Positions 16,406 through 24,687 are shown, counted from the first letter of the stretch. The stretch is 64,000 nt of DNA from Hyphomicrobiales bacterium (GCA_900469475.1 UBXG01000019.1:1-64000); one strand, 5' to 3'. Notes: generated by a model from the letters alone, not told the origin. Program-made: numbers and translations.

Positions 16406-17380
16406 TCAGACTTCGGCCTCAATTTCATAGGCATTGGTCTCGGCATCGCTGCCGGGAATGAAGGCGTGGATCGCGGCAAGTGCCTGGTTGCGATAGACAT
16501 CCCGTTCCTGCAGGATTTCATGCTTGGCGCCGTGAATCGGTACCAGCTGTGCGGCGCGGAAATAGCGCGACAGCCGCTCCTGATCGGCATAAGGCACGAC
16601 GCCGTCGCGCGTCGGCGCGACCAGAACGGTCGGAATCTGGATCGAAAACAGATGTTCGGGCCTATTGACCCTTTCGATCGCCCGCAAGGCCTGCGACAGC
16701 CAGCGTGCCGTCGGCGGTCCCAGGGAAAGTTGCGGAAAGGCGGTGCCGATGCCGATGTTGCGCCGGTAGCGCTGCTCGTCCGTGGTCAACGGGTTTTCGG
16801 CAAACGGTCTTTCCTTGAACTTCTTGCTGAACTGCATGCGGCCCAGGCCAACGCCGCTGACCGCCCCGGAGAGGAAGCGGATAAAGCCGGGGGAGGCGCC
16901 GTGGCCGGTCAGGCCGATGAAGGGGGCGGACAGCACCATGCGCTCAATTCGGCTTGTAAGCCTTGGCGCGGCAGACAGGGCAATTAGTCCGCCCGTCGAA
17001 TGGGCAAGCAGAAAGAAGGGCAGGCGTGTATCCGGCAGGACAATCTTGTCGAGGAAGGCGGTCAGATCCCGCTCATAATCGGAAAAATGGCGGATATGGC
17101 CGCGCAGCGGGTCTTTCAGCAGCCGCTCGGATCCGCCCTGGCCGCGCAGATCGAAGGTCGCGACCCACAGGCCCTTAGCTGCGAGGTCGCGGATCGTCTC
17201 GAAATATTTCTCGATGAATTCGTTACGGCCCTGCAGCAGCACAACGGTTCCCTTGGCAACCGGCTGCTCGCAACGGAAGACGGCATAGCGCAGCTTGCGG
17301 CCGTCGAAACTTTCGAAGAAACCTTCGGTGCGGTTTTCCGGCACCGGATTGTCTGCCGTGGAATAGAGGATCGAATCCAT
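16406..17380 (-). CDS. Lysophospholipase-like alpha/beta hydrolase (PldB type)
   Basis: A 324-residue serine alpha/beta hydrolase of the monoacylglycerol lipase/lysophospholipase L2 group. The nucleophile elbow is L-A-H-S-T-G-G; D-L-R-G-Q-G-G-S is the conserved strand-turn motif; and the late segments V-A-P-T-R-D-G and H-G-A-K-H-E-I-L supply the Asp and His. No signal peptide is seen. It probably hydrolyses lysophospholipids or monoglycerides in membrane lipid turnover. The internal ATG at 17380 is preferred because a G-A-G-G-C ribosome-like site lies before it and the extra 19 residues of the longer frame are Arg-rich and not family-like. Confidence 0.83.
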   Translation of the reverse strand: MDSILYSTADNPVPENRTEGFFESFDGRKLRYAVFRCEQPVAKGTVVLLQGRNEFIEKYFETIRDLAAKGLWVATFDLRGQGGSERLLKDPLRGHIRHFSDYERDLTAFLDKIVLPDTRLPFFLLAHSTGGLIALSAAPRLTSRIERMVLSAPFIGLTGHGASPGFIRFLSGAVSGVGLGRMQFSKKFKERPFAENPLTTDEQRYRRNIGIGTAFPQLSLGPPTARWLSQALRAIERVNRPEHLFSIQIPTVLVAPTRDGVVPYADQERLSRYFRAAQLVPIHGAKHEILQERDVYRNQALAAIHAFIPGSDAETNAYEIEAEV

Positions 17381-17605
17381 GACGGTGTCGCGCCTCGCTG
17401 ACCAATGTCTCACCTCAAGGGGATAGCGCAGCCTCATGGAATTGCAACAGGTTTGTTGGCGGTTTCGGCAATCGAATCCGGTGTGCCTAAAGACGATAAT
17501 CCTGCATCGGAGATTCCGATGATGCCATCGTTTTTCTCCGTTTCATCTTCTTGAGCAGCTTTGCGAATGTTCGGGCGTAGTCATCACCCGCTGGAATGAA
17601 AAGAC

Positions 17606-18340
17606 ATGCCAATCACTGAAATTGCGAATTCGAGAATTCTTATTGTCGGCGGCAGCTCCGGAATGGGACTGGCGCTGGCGCAACGCGCGCTTGCCGCTGG
17701 AGCCGAGGTCATTATTGCTGGGCGCGATCCAGATAGGCTGAAGCGCGCTTGCGCAGAACTCCAAAGCCCATCGGTTTCAGTTGAAACAGTCGATATCACG
17801 CAAGAATGCCAAGTCGCCGGTCTGTTTGAGCGCATCGGCCGACTCGACCATATCGTAAGCACCGCCGCCGATATTGAAGGCGCTTACGAGCTGCTGCCTT
17901 CGCTGGATCTCAGGGCTGCGCAGAGGGTCGTGGAAAGTAAATTCTACGGTCCGCTGCTGCTTGCGAAATATGGGTCGCCCTTACTCTCTGCCACGGGCTC
18001 CATCACGTTCACGTCAGGCATTGCCGCTTATCGTCCGGCCGCACGGGGGTCGGTGGTCGCCGCCGTCAATGCTGGGCTGGAAGGATTGGTTCGCGCACTC
18101 GCCGTCGAGTTGGCGCCCATTCGTGTAAACGCCGTTTCACCTGGCTGGGTCGATACGCCCATCTGGACGTTCGTTGCCGGTGATCGGAAAGAAGAAACAT
18201 TGGGCGCGATGGCAAAACGGCTGTTGGTCGGACGAGTGGGACAACCGGAAGACATCGCCGATGCTATCAGCTTCCTGATGGGCAACGCCTTCACAACGGG
18301 AACGATACTGCATGTCGAGGGCGGACATCGGCTGATTTAG
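17606..18340 (+). CDS. Atypical short-chain dehydrogenase/reductase
   Basis: A 244-residue SDR fold. The nucleotide-binding motif G-G-S-S-G-M-G is at residues 15-21, the Ser-containing strand reads F-T-S-G, and the C-terminal P-G-W-V-D-T-P is typical. The catalytic Y-x-x-x-K is absent: at the aligned position the sequence is V-A-A-V-N within S-V-V-A-A-V-N-A-G-L-E. Other SDR proteins share this A-A-V-N form, so it is probably a subfamily with altered chemistry rather than a broken gene. Its 3' end overlaps the convergent LysR gene by 50 bases. The cofactor is probably NADP(H), since a Gly/Arg pair (A-G-R-D) follows the second strand. Confidence 0.8.
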   Translation: MPITEIANSRILIVGGSSGMGLALAQRALAAGAEVIIAGRDPDRLKRACAELQSPSVSVETVDITQECQVAGLFERIGRLDHIVSTAADIEGAYELLPSLDLRAAQRVVESKFYGPLLLAKYGSPLLSATGSITFTSGIAAYRPAARGSVVAAVNAGLEGLVRALAVELAPIRVNAVSPGWVDTPIWTFVAGDRKEETLGAMAKRLLVGRVGQPEDIADAISFLMGNAFTTGTILHVEGGHRLI

Positions 18341-19229
18341 CGGATGCAAAGCCGGTGCTTGCGAACGCCAGTACAAGCTTCAAAGCTGGTGGTTGAACAC
18401 GCCTGCGCCGCCAGATCATTACAAGCGAGGCTGTCCGCATCGGCCCTGGCCAGGGCATTTCACCGATTTCGCCACGATGGAGTGCGTCCGCAACGGCAAA
18501 CCGCGGAACCAAGCTCGAGCCCGTACCGGCTGCCACGAGCCGCGCAATGGTGCCGATGCTGCCGACTTCGGCGGCGAGCTTCGGTGCCGCCGTTCCTGCC
18601 GCTTGGAATGCCTTGTCGAAGAGGTGCCGATAGACGCAGCCGACCTCGGTTGCCACGAAGTTCATCGAAGCAAGTGCTGCCAGATCGCTTGTCTTCGATG
18701 ATGGCTTCTGTGCAGGAGGGGTAATGAGGATCAGGGGCTCCGTCGATATCGCTCGCTTTGCGAGGCGTTCATCGACCTCGCCCCTGTCAAAGCAGAAGGC
18801 GATATCGATCTCACCGGTTTCGAGCTTGCGCAATAGATCGCCGCTGCCGGCAATCTTCACCCGCAGATCGATATCGGGATGATCGTGCTGAAAGGCCGGC
18901 AACCATTGCGGAAGCTTGATGGAAGCAATGGTCTCGAGCGCGCCGATCGTCACCGTCCCAGCTGCAGCCGCCGAGACTGCTTCAACGGCCGTACGCGCCT
19001 CGCTGGCGATTGCCAATATTTCTTCGGCATAGGGTCGCAACGCCTCGCCAGCTGCCGTCAGCGCCAGGCCCGATCGCGACCGGATAAAAAGCGCCGTGCC
19101 CAATTCGGCTTCGAGCGACTGGATCTGATCACTCACGCTCGATTGCGCGAGATGGACCTCTTCGGCTGCGTGGGTGAAGTTCCGGTTCCGCGCGACCGCC
19201 AGGAATGTCTTGAGTAATCGGGGGTGCAT
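18291..19229 (-). CDS. LysR family transcriptional regulator
   Basis: A 312-residue LysR regulator. A winged helix-turn-helix at residues 1-60 reads F-T-H-A-A-E-E-V-H-L-A-Q-S-S-V-S-D-Q-I, followed by a periplasmic-binding-like effector domain. The ATG at 19229 opens directly into the DNA-binding domain (M-H-P-R-L-L-K-T-F-L); the longer frame begins at a TTG and adds 32 unrelated residues. It converges with the SDR gene and overlaps it by 50 bases at the 3' ends. Convergent rather than divergent order makes the SDR a less obvious target. The effector is unknown. Confidence 0.87.
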   Translation of the reverse strand: MHPRLLKTFLAVARNRNFTHAAEEVHLAQSSVSDQIQSLEAELGTALFIRSRSGLALTAAGEALRPYAEEILAIASEARTAVEAVSAAAAGTVTIGALETIASIKLPQWLPAFQHDHPDIDLRVKIAGSGDLLRKLETGEIDIAFCFDRGEVDERLAKRAISTEPLILITPPAQKPSSKTSDLAALASMNFVATEVGCVYRHLFDKAFQAAGTAAPKLAAEVGSIGTIARLVAAGTGSSLVPRFAVADALHRGEIGEMPWPGPMRTASLVMIWRRRRVQPPALKLVLAFASTGFASAKSADVRPRHAVSFPL

Positions 19230-19387
19230 CGAGCCGTGCCGTGCCAAACGAGTGTGACAAGCGTCATCTAATGCGAGACGACGCCAATACGAGTCAGGCT
19301 GCCACATCCCTTGTATCGACGTCAATTCGCTACGGGATGGCCAGCGGTATGCGCAATTTTATTGTGCCCTCGAAGGCGCCTGCTGCG

Positions 19388-20455
19388 TCAAGCCTTCGGC
19401 GCCGCGCGCCGTCGCTCCAGCGCGGTCTGGCGGATGATCTCGGCAATCTCGGGGCTGCTGCTCGAGAGCATCTGGAAATCCGATGAGTAGAGCGATAGCA
19501 GCGAGACCTCGGTCGCAGCGCTGACGGTTGCCGAGCGGGGCTCGCCGGTGATCAACGCCATCTCGCCGAAGAAGCTGCCGGAGCCAAGTTCCACCGGGTT
19601 CGGTGTGGCGACGCTGACGCGGCCCTCGACGATGAAATACATCTGATCGCCGGCTTCGCCCTTGCGGCAGATGATACCGCCCGCCGGCACGACGCGAGGT
19701 CTCAGCGCCCGTACGATCTCGATGAGGGCGCCTGAACCGAGCTTCTGGAACAACGGCACTCCCGCCACCAGCTGCCAGTTGCGCACGAAGTCCTGGCGGC
19801 GAACCTCTTCGTAGAAGCCGGTGGCGAGAATGCCGGCCCACAAAGCAAAGATGCCGATACCGCACATCATGACCAGCCCGGCAAGGGTGCGGCCGGCGAG
19901 ACTTTGCGGGATCTCGTCGCCATAGCCCGTGGTCGACAGCGTCGTCACGGCCCACCACATTGCGAGGGGAATGCTGCCGAACTTGTCAGGCTGGACGTCG
20001 CGTTCGATGATGTAAGCGGCAAGCGCTGCGGCGAACAGAACAATGCCGAAAATCGAGGTGACGCCGATCAGGTTGCGTGCCTCCTTGGTCAGGACCCTGC
20101 CCAGCAGCCGGAAGAAGGTCGAACCGCGCAGCGGTTTCAAAAGCCAGATGGTGCAATAGAGGCTTTGATCGCGCCCGCGAATGAGAAGGAAAGCGGCCAA
20201 AGGGACCAGAACGGCAAGCATATCGACGGCGATTTCCGGTATCCTGCCGCGAACGTCCCTTGCGCGGTGCATGACCAGCGTCTCGATCAATTGCAGGACA
20301 TAGACGGCCCAGATGCCGGCAAGCACGAGTTCCAGAATGAGCCTCGTTTGTCCGACGATATCAGGCGTCGTAAGCACCGCCACCGTCAACAGACCGATTG
20401 CAGCCAGAAGCGTATTCAGCGATGAGGAAATCTTCGAGAAAGAGAGCGCCGACAT
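19388..20455 (-). CDS. MloK1-type cyclic-nucleotide-gated potassium channel
   Basis: A 355-residue channel, the same length as Mesorhizobium MlotiK1 and, as I recall that sequence, highly similar throughout. Six membrane segments fill residues 1-215. The selectivity filter T-T-G-Y-G-D is at 175-180, a GYGD variant that conducts potassium. Residues about 217-355 form a cyclic-nucleotide-binding domain with the phosphate-binding cassette F-F-G-E-M-A-L and G-E-P-R-S-A-T. It probably opens on cAMP binding in the inner membrane. The ATG at 20455 reproduces the MlotiK1 start; the longer frame begins at a GTG. No adenylate cyclase is nearby. Confidence 0.92.
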   Translation of the reverse strand: MSALSFSKISSSLNTLLAAIGLLTVAVLTTPDIVGQTRLILELVLAGIWAVYVLQLIETLVMHRARDVRGRIPEIAVDMLAVLVPLAAFLLIRGRDQSLYCTIWLLKPLRGSTFFRLLGRVLTKEARNLIGVTSIFGIVLFAAALAAYIIERDVQPDKFGSIPLAMWWAVTTLSTTGYGDEIPQSLAGRTLAGLVMMCGIGIFALWAGILATGFYEEVRRQDFVRNWQLVAGVPLFQKLGSGALIEIVRALRPRVVPAGGIICRKGEAGDQMYFIVEGRVSVATPNPVELGSGSFFGEMALITGEPRSATVSAATEVSLLSLYSSDFQMLSSSSPEIAEIIRQTALERRRAAPKA

Positions 20456-20587
20456 TTTATACCCCGGGCAATACCCTAGGGTGGGCAGCCACTTGCCCGA
20501 GAATAGGATGGCTTCGATCCAAACGTAAAGAGGCACATGGGCGCGCTATTTCATCCATAGCGCACCTGGCATCCGTGCCTTGCGCTG

Positions 20588-21067
20588 TTATCGCTGGCCG
20601 ACCCCAAGCGGAAAGCCCTTGAAAGGCTTGATTTCCTTCAGCACGAAGGTGGTCTGCATCTCCTTGATGCGTGGCAGGCGACGCACCACAGACATGGCGA
20701 AATCGGCATAGCTGTCGAGATCGGCGGCCACCACCTGCAGCAGGAAATCCGCGTCCCCGGCGATACTGTAGCAAGCCACGACCTCGCTGAGTTTCAGCAC
20801 GTCATGGGAGAATTCCTCGGCTTCCGCCTCGCTGTGGCTGTCGATCTTGACTCTGATGAAGGCAAGGACGCCGAGGCCGATCTGGCGCCTGTCGAGCGCG
20901 GCCGTATAACCCTGGATCACGCCAGTTTCTTCCAGCTGGCGCACGCGTCGCCAGCACGGAGATGTCGAGAGCCCGACTTCGGATGAAAGCGCTTGGTTCG
21001 TCAGGCGCCCATCCTTCTGAAGGGCGCCGAGAATCTTCAAATCGATGGGTTCAAGGGTGTCGGGCAT
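20588..21067 (-). CDS. Lrp/AsnC family transcriptional regulator
   Basis: A 159-residue Lrp-type regulator. The N-terminal helix-turn-helix reads L-S-S-E-V-G-L-S-T-S-P-C-W-R-R-V, and a C-terminal RAM (amino-acid-binding) domain begins near residue 70 with G-L-G-V-L-A-F-I. The ATG at 21067 has an A-G-A-G-G site seven bases upstream; the longer 195-residue frame adds a Cys-rich, unrelated segment. It is divergent from the DUF2000 gene (130 bases apart), which is a possible target, as Lrp paralogues often control the divergent neighbour. The ligand is probably an amino acid, identity unknown. Confidence 0.88.
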   Translation of the reverse strand: MPDTLEPIDLKILGALQKDGRLTNQALSSEVGLSTSPCWRRVRQLEETGVIQGYTAALDRRQIGLGVLAFIRVKIDSHSEAEAEEFSHDVLKLSEVVACYSIAGDADFLLQVVAADLDSYADFAMSVVRRLPRIKEMQTTFVLKEIKPFKGFPLGVGQR

Positions 21068-21197
21068 ATCTAACCTCTTATCTGCAAATGTGAGGCAGAT
21101 TCTACCATAGTCTTCGAATGTACGGCAATGAAAGGCAAGATTATCCTTGGCGAGAGAGATATCCTGCGATCCCATTTGTCAACAGTAGCAGGTCTCC

Positions 21198-21614
21198 ATG
21201 CTTCCCGATATCCGTCTTGCCATCGTCATCAATCCGGCACTGCCGCTTGGGCTGATCGCCAACACCGTCGGCGCTATCTCTATCGGGTTGGGCGCAAAGT
21301 TTCCCTCGCTCGCGGCAAGGCAATTGACGGACAGGGAGGCTCGTACCATCGACATCAGTTCGAACATGCCCGTCCCGATACTGCAGGCGGATGCGGAAAC
21401 CATACGATCTCTGTTGCTGAAGACCTTGCCGGTGGAAAACGACCGCGCGATCGTTCCCTTTCCTGCCTTTGCCCGCTCGTTGCACGATTATAGGGAGTAT
21501 GAGGTGACGTTTCCAAATCGCGATCTTGCTGATGAGGCGATCGACGGCCTCGGGCTGGCGGGGCCTTCGAAATGGGTGAAGTCGCTTACTGGGTCGCTGA
21601 AGTTGCTGCGGTAG
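21198..21614 (+). CDS. DUF2000 family protein
   Basis: A 138-residue protein matching the DUF2000 layout. The N-terminal strand L-A-I-V-I-N-P-A-L-P-L-G-L-I-A-N-T is followed by a conserved G-L-G segment, and a central P-V-P-I-L region precedes a C-terminal R-D-L-A-D-E-A-I-D-G-L-G-L. The fold is related to peptidyl-tRNA hydrolase II, but no function is established. No signal peptide. It is divergent from an Lrp-family regulator that may control it. An intrinsic hairpin at 21632-21670 follows, but its T-run lies on the opposite strand, so it is not an obvious terminator for this gene. Confidence 0.75.
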   Translation: MLPDIRLAIVINPALPLGLIANTVGAISIGLGAKFPSLAARQLTDREARTIDISSNMPVPILQADAETIRSLLLKTLPVENDRAIVPFPAFARSLHDYREYEVTFPNRDLADEAIDGLGLAGPSKWVKSLTGSLKLLR

Positions 21615-21833
21615 TGTCCGCAAAGAAAAAAGGCCGGCTGGCGGAGATAGAGAGATCCGCTTCGCCGGCCGAGCAAGGACTGAAGAAGAAGGGACGATAC
21701 ACTTCAGTCATCGGACGATGGTCTTCCGATGGTTTGGAGATTAGGCCAGCCAGCCTGAACGGGTTCCGAACCATCCGTTCATCTGCGGTTCACGCGGTGA
21801 TTTTCTGCAAAATGAGGGTTGCGGCACTGGGGG
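21615..21833. other. Structured intergenic region, candidate minus-strand sRNA
   Basis: Three successive inverted repeats lie here: 21632-21670 (terminator-like on the minus strand), 21679-21708 (ACTGAAG...CTTCAGT) and 21709-21733 (CATCGGA...TCCGATG). Read on the minus strand they would form two hairpins followed by a terminator. No clear promoter is visible and no protein is encoded. Confidence 0.4.
21632..21670 (-). terminator. Minus-strand intrinsic terminator without an obvious gene
   Basis: An outer 7-bp stem (21632-21638 with 21664-21670) and an inner 5-bp stem (21641-21645 with 21656-21660) are followed, on the minus strand only, by six T residues. No minus-strand gene is called upstream, so it may end a small RNA. 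Confidence 0.55.
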
Positions 21834-21862
21834 CTTGAACTCCGGAAAAGTGATCCCCATCT
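21834..21862 (+). promoter_or_regulatory. RpoH (sigma-32) heat-shock promoter of hsp20
   Basis: CTTGAAC, 14 bases, then CCCCATCT. This is almost the textbook sigma-32 consensus, placed about 105 bases before the sHSP start codon. Confidence 0.8.
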
Positions 21863-21927
21863 CTTTTTCGCGGGTGCCAAACGGGCTCGCAGAACCGTCC
21901 CGAGGTCGCCCTGAGTGGGGTCATGGG

Positions 21928-21963
21928 ACAAGAATTGAAATCGCAATTGTCGCTCACAGGAGG
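21928..21963 (+). promoter_or_regulatory. ROSE-like RNA thermometer candidate in hsp20 leader
   Basis: The leader carries UCGCU (21950-21954), matching the U-Y-G-C-U motif of ROSE elements, three bases before the A-G-G-A of the ribosome site (21958-21961). U-A, C-G, G-G and U-A pairing could mask translation at low temperature. A competing hairpin (GACAA...UUGUC, 21928-21951) could release it. Pairing beyond the core is weak, so this is a candidate only. Confidence 0.45.
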
Positions 21964-21969
21964 ACTTCC

Positions 21970-22434
21970 ATGCGTCACGTAGACTTCTCTCCCCTTTACC
22001 GCTCCACTGTCGGTTTCGACCGTCTGTTCACCATGCTCGACAGCCTTGGCCAGCCGGATCAGGCCCAGACCTATCCGCCCTACAATATCGAGCGCACGGG
22101 TGAAAACACCTATCGCATCACCATGGCCGTTGCCGGTTTCGATGAAAAGGAACTGAGCATCGAGGCCCACGCCCATGTCCTTCAGGTCAAGGGCGAAAAG
22201 AGCGAAGAGCCGGCTGAAACCAGCGAATATCTCTATCGCGGCATCGCCAAGCGTGCCTTCGAGCGTCGTTTCCAGCTTGCCGACCATGTCGAGGTTCAGG
22301 CCGCTTCACTGAAGAACGGTCTGTTGCACATCGATCTGCTGCGCAACATTCCCGAAGCCATGAAGCCCCGCCGGATCTCCATCGCGGCCGAGCCCGTGGA
22401 AACCCCGAAGGCCATCGAGGCTCACATCAACTAA
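21970..22434 (+). CDS. Small heat-shock protein Hsp20 (class A, IbpA-like)
   Basis: A 154-residue alpha-crystallin-domain chaperone. The alpha-crystallin domain spans about residues 38-130, with Y-R-I-T-M-A-V-A-G-F, the G-I-A-x-R-x-F-x-R block and the late G-L-L-x-I-D-L motif. The N-terminus R-S-T-V-G-F-D-R-L-F is typical of the rhizobial class A group. It binds unfolding proteins in the cytoplasm and holds them for refolding. The ATG at 21970 has an A-G-G-A-G-G site six bases upstream; the longer frame crosses the promoter and is rejected. Expression is probably governed by an RpoH promoter and perhaps a ROSE-like thermometer. Confidence 0.92.
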   Translation: MRHVDFSPLYRSTVGFDRLFTMLDSLGQPDQAQTYPPYNIERTGENTYRITMAVAGFDEKELSIEAHAHVLQVKGEKSEEPAETSEYLYRGIAKRAFERRFQLADHVEVQAASLKNGLLHIDLLRNIPEAMKPRRISIAAEPVETPKAIEAHIN

Positions 22435-22485
22435 GTATAGCTGGCGGATAAGCCGCCCAGTTCCTGATCCTCTCAAGATCAAAAG

Positions 22486-22514
22486 AAGCGGCGCTCCATC
22501 TCGGGGCGCCGCTT
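22486..22514 (+). terminator. Intrinsic terminator after hsp20
   Basis: A 9-bp stem (22486-22494 with 22506-22514) of very high GC content is followed by TTCGTTT. It lies between hsp20 and the convergent transporter gene and may serve both. Confidence 0.75.
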
Positions 22515-22537
22515 TCGTTTGCGTGGTGTCAGAGGGC

Positions 22538-23557
22538 TCAGGCCGCGTTGGTGGCTTCGCCGGACTTTGCGCCAGCCTTTGCAGCCTCGCGCCGCTTGGC
22601 GGCGTCGGCATATTTCTGGGCAAGCACCGCGCACGTCATCAGCTGGATCTGATGGAACAGCATGAGTGGCAGCACGATGGCGCCGATGCTCTGGCCGGCG
22701 AAGATAACGTTGGCCATAGGCACGCCGCTTGCCAGCGACTTCTTCGAGCCGCAGAAGGTGATGGTGATCTCATCGGCCTTTTCAAAACCCAGGGCCCGGC
22801 TGCCGAACATGGTGATGCAAATCACCATCGCCAGGAGCACCGTGTTAGCGATGATGACTGTGACGATATCGAGGACGGAGAAGGTATGCCACAGTCCTTC
22901 TACCACGGCCTCGCTGAAGGCTGAATAGACGACCATGAGGATCGAGCCGCGATCGACCGGCATCAGGATCTTCTTCTTCGAACGGATCCAGTCGCCGATC
23001 CATGGCTGCAGCAGCTGGCCGGCGATGAAGGGGGCGAGCAGCTGCAGCATGATCTGCCACAAAACATCCCAGGAAAAGCCCCCGCCCTGGCCGCCGACCG
23101 AAAACAGGACGCCGACGAGCAGCGGCGTCAGGAACATGCCGAAGATGTTGGAGGCCGACGCCGAGCAGATGGCTGCTGGCACATTGCCGCCGGCGATGGA
23201 CGTGAAGGCAATAGAGGACTGCACGGTCGACGGCAGCACGCTCAAAAACAGCATGCCGGTATAGAGCGATACGGGCAGGATGCTGTTCGGAACGATTTGA
23301 CCCATGGCCAGCACCAGCAGCGGAAAGATGCCGAAGGTCGTCAAAAGGATGACGAGATGCAGCCGCCAGTGCAGCATGCCGGCGATGACGACATCGCGCG
23401 ACAGGCGCGCGCCATGCAGGAAGAACAAAAGGCCGATAGCGACGTTGGTGGCAATGCCGAAATAATGAGCGCTGGTCCCCTGCACCGGAAAGAAGGATGC
23501 CGTCAGGACGGTGAGCACCAGCAGCATGGTGAAGGTGTCTGGAAGAAAGCGGCGCAT
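22538..23557 (-). CDS. Bile acid:sodium symporter family (SBF-like) transporter
   Basis: A 339-residue membrane protein with nine or ten hydrophobic segments. It carries family features such as L-F-F-L-H-G-A-R-L, P-S-T-V-Q-S-S-I-A-F-T and the late F-C-G-S-K-K-S-L-A-S-G block, which provide the sodium-site region. It belongs to the YfeH-like group of the BASS superfamily, whose bacterial substrates are mostly unknown organic anions. It is divergent from a LysR regulator 106 bases away, and that regulator probably controls it. The substrate cannot be read from the sequence. Confidence 0.87.
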   Translation of the reverse strand: MRRFLPDTFTMLLVLTVLTASFFPVQGTSAHYFGIATNVAIGLLFFLHGARLSRDVVIAGMLHWRLHLVILLTTFGIFPLLVLAMGQIVPNSILPVSLYTGMLFLSVLPSTVQSSIAFTSIAGGNVPAAICSASASNIFGMFLTPLLVGVLFSVGGQGGGFSWDVLWQIMLQLLAPFIAGQLLQPWIGDWIRSKKKILMPVDRGSILMVVYSAFSEAVVEGLWHTFSVLDIVTVIIANTVLLAMVICITMFGSRALGFEKADEITITFCGSKKSLASGVPMANVIFAGQSIGAIVLPLMLFHQIQLMTCAVLAQKYADAAKRREAAKAGAKSGEATNAA

Positions 23558-23597
23558 CGTGCCTACCCCGATCGCATTGCAGTTTTTAGGATTACTC

Positions 23598-23634
23598 CTT
23601 GCAGATAGACCTATTGCGATACACGATGCAAGGA
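23598..23634. promoter_or_regulatory. Candidate LysR operator between transporter and regulator
   Basis: The divergent intergenic region contains CCTTGCA (23598-23604) and TGCAAGG (23628-23634) as an inverted pair, with a second nested TTGC-N10-GCAA dyad at 23615-23632. Such T-N-A dyads are typical of LysR binding sites. The regulator at 23664 is the likely ligand. Confidence 0.45.
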
Positions 23635-23663
23635 ATAACAGTTATCGTAATACAGGATAAGCC

Positions 23664-24521
23664 ATGCTTGATCTCACACAGCTACGCAGCTTCGTCGCCG
23701 TCGAGCAGATGGGCAGCTTCACGCTTGCCGCGGAGCGGTTGGGGCTCGGGCAATCGACCGTCAGCCAGCATATACAGCGGCTGGAAGCAGAGCTCGGGCG
23801 AAAGCTTTTGGCGCGCGATACGCATCGTGTCGTCCTGACTGGTGATGGCGAGGCGCTACTCGGCCATGCGCGCCAGATGCTGTCGATCGAAGCGGAGGTG
23901 CAGCAGCTTTTTGCCGGCAACAGCCTGCGCGGCAGTCTCCGGTTCGGGGTTTCCGAGGATTTCGTCACCAGCCAGCTCCCGGACGTATTGGAGGAGTTCG
24001 TGCGTTCGCATCCCTCCGTCGATCTCGAGCTGACGGTCGCGCTCAGTGGCGTGCTCTATGAAATGCAGGATAATGGCGATCTCGATCTGGTGCTCGCCAA
24101 GCGCCGGCTCGGCGATGCGAGGGGCAAGCTCGTCTACCGCGAGCCGCTGGTCTGGCTGGCGCGCGACCCGGATCGCATCCGCAAGCTTGCGGGACCGTTG
24201 CCGCTGATCGCCTTTCCCACACCGAGCGTTACGCGCGCGGTCGCGCTGGAGGCACTACGCCGGCAGCAGATGCCCTGGCGCATCGTCTGCACCTGCGGCA
24301 GCCTGAGCGGCCTGACAGCGGCGGCGCGCGCGGGCATGGGTGTTCTCGTGCAGCCGAAAAGTATGGCGCCGGCTGGATTGCTGGAGATCGCGCCGGGCTG
24401 GCTGCCCGTCCTCGAAGATGTCGAATTCGTCCTCGTGCCGCGCAAGGGGGCGGACCAACTTCTGGTTAACGCGCTCTCTGACGACATCCTCTCCAAGGTC
24501 CGGGGCCCCCGATCAAACTAA
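23664..24521 (+). CDS. LysR family transcriptional regulator
   Basis: A 285-residue LysR protein. The N-terminal helix-turn-helix reads G-S-F-T-L-A-A-E-R-L-G-L-G-Q-S-T-V-S-Q-H-I, then comes a linker helix and an effector-binding domain from about residue 90. It is divergent from the BASS-family transporter, the classic LysR arrangement, so it most likely senses that transporter's substrate or a metabolite of it. The ATG directly precedes the conserved L-D-L-T-Q-L-R-S-F start. It is followed by a small membrane-protein gene on the same strand. Confidence 0.9.
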   Translation: MLDLTQLRSFVAVEQMGSFTLAAERLGLGQSTVSQHIQRLEAELGRKLLARDTHRVVLTGDGEALLGHARQMLSIEAEVQQLFAGNSLRGSLRFGVSEDFVTSQLPDVLEEFVRSHPSVDLELTVALSGVLYEMQDNGDLDLVLAKRRLGDARGKLVYREPLVWLARDPDRIRKLAGPLPLIAFPTPSVTRAVALEALRRQQMPWRIVCTCGSLSGLTAAARAGMGVLVQPKSMAPAGLLEIAPGWLPVLEDVEFVLVPRKGADQLLVNALSDDILSKVRGPRSN

Positions 24522-24687
24522 CGACGAAATCGCCTATCAGCGATCATGGAAAGTCGTTTCCCATCATGCAGAAGGGATCCGGATTTATTTTGCCGGCTGA
24601 TTTATTCTGCGCCCGTTTTCAGGCGGAAGTCAGCTTCCTCTGCTATCTCAGGTGGTGATGGGGGAGTTGCGGAGGAATAGCCGTCCG

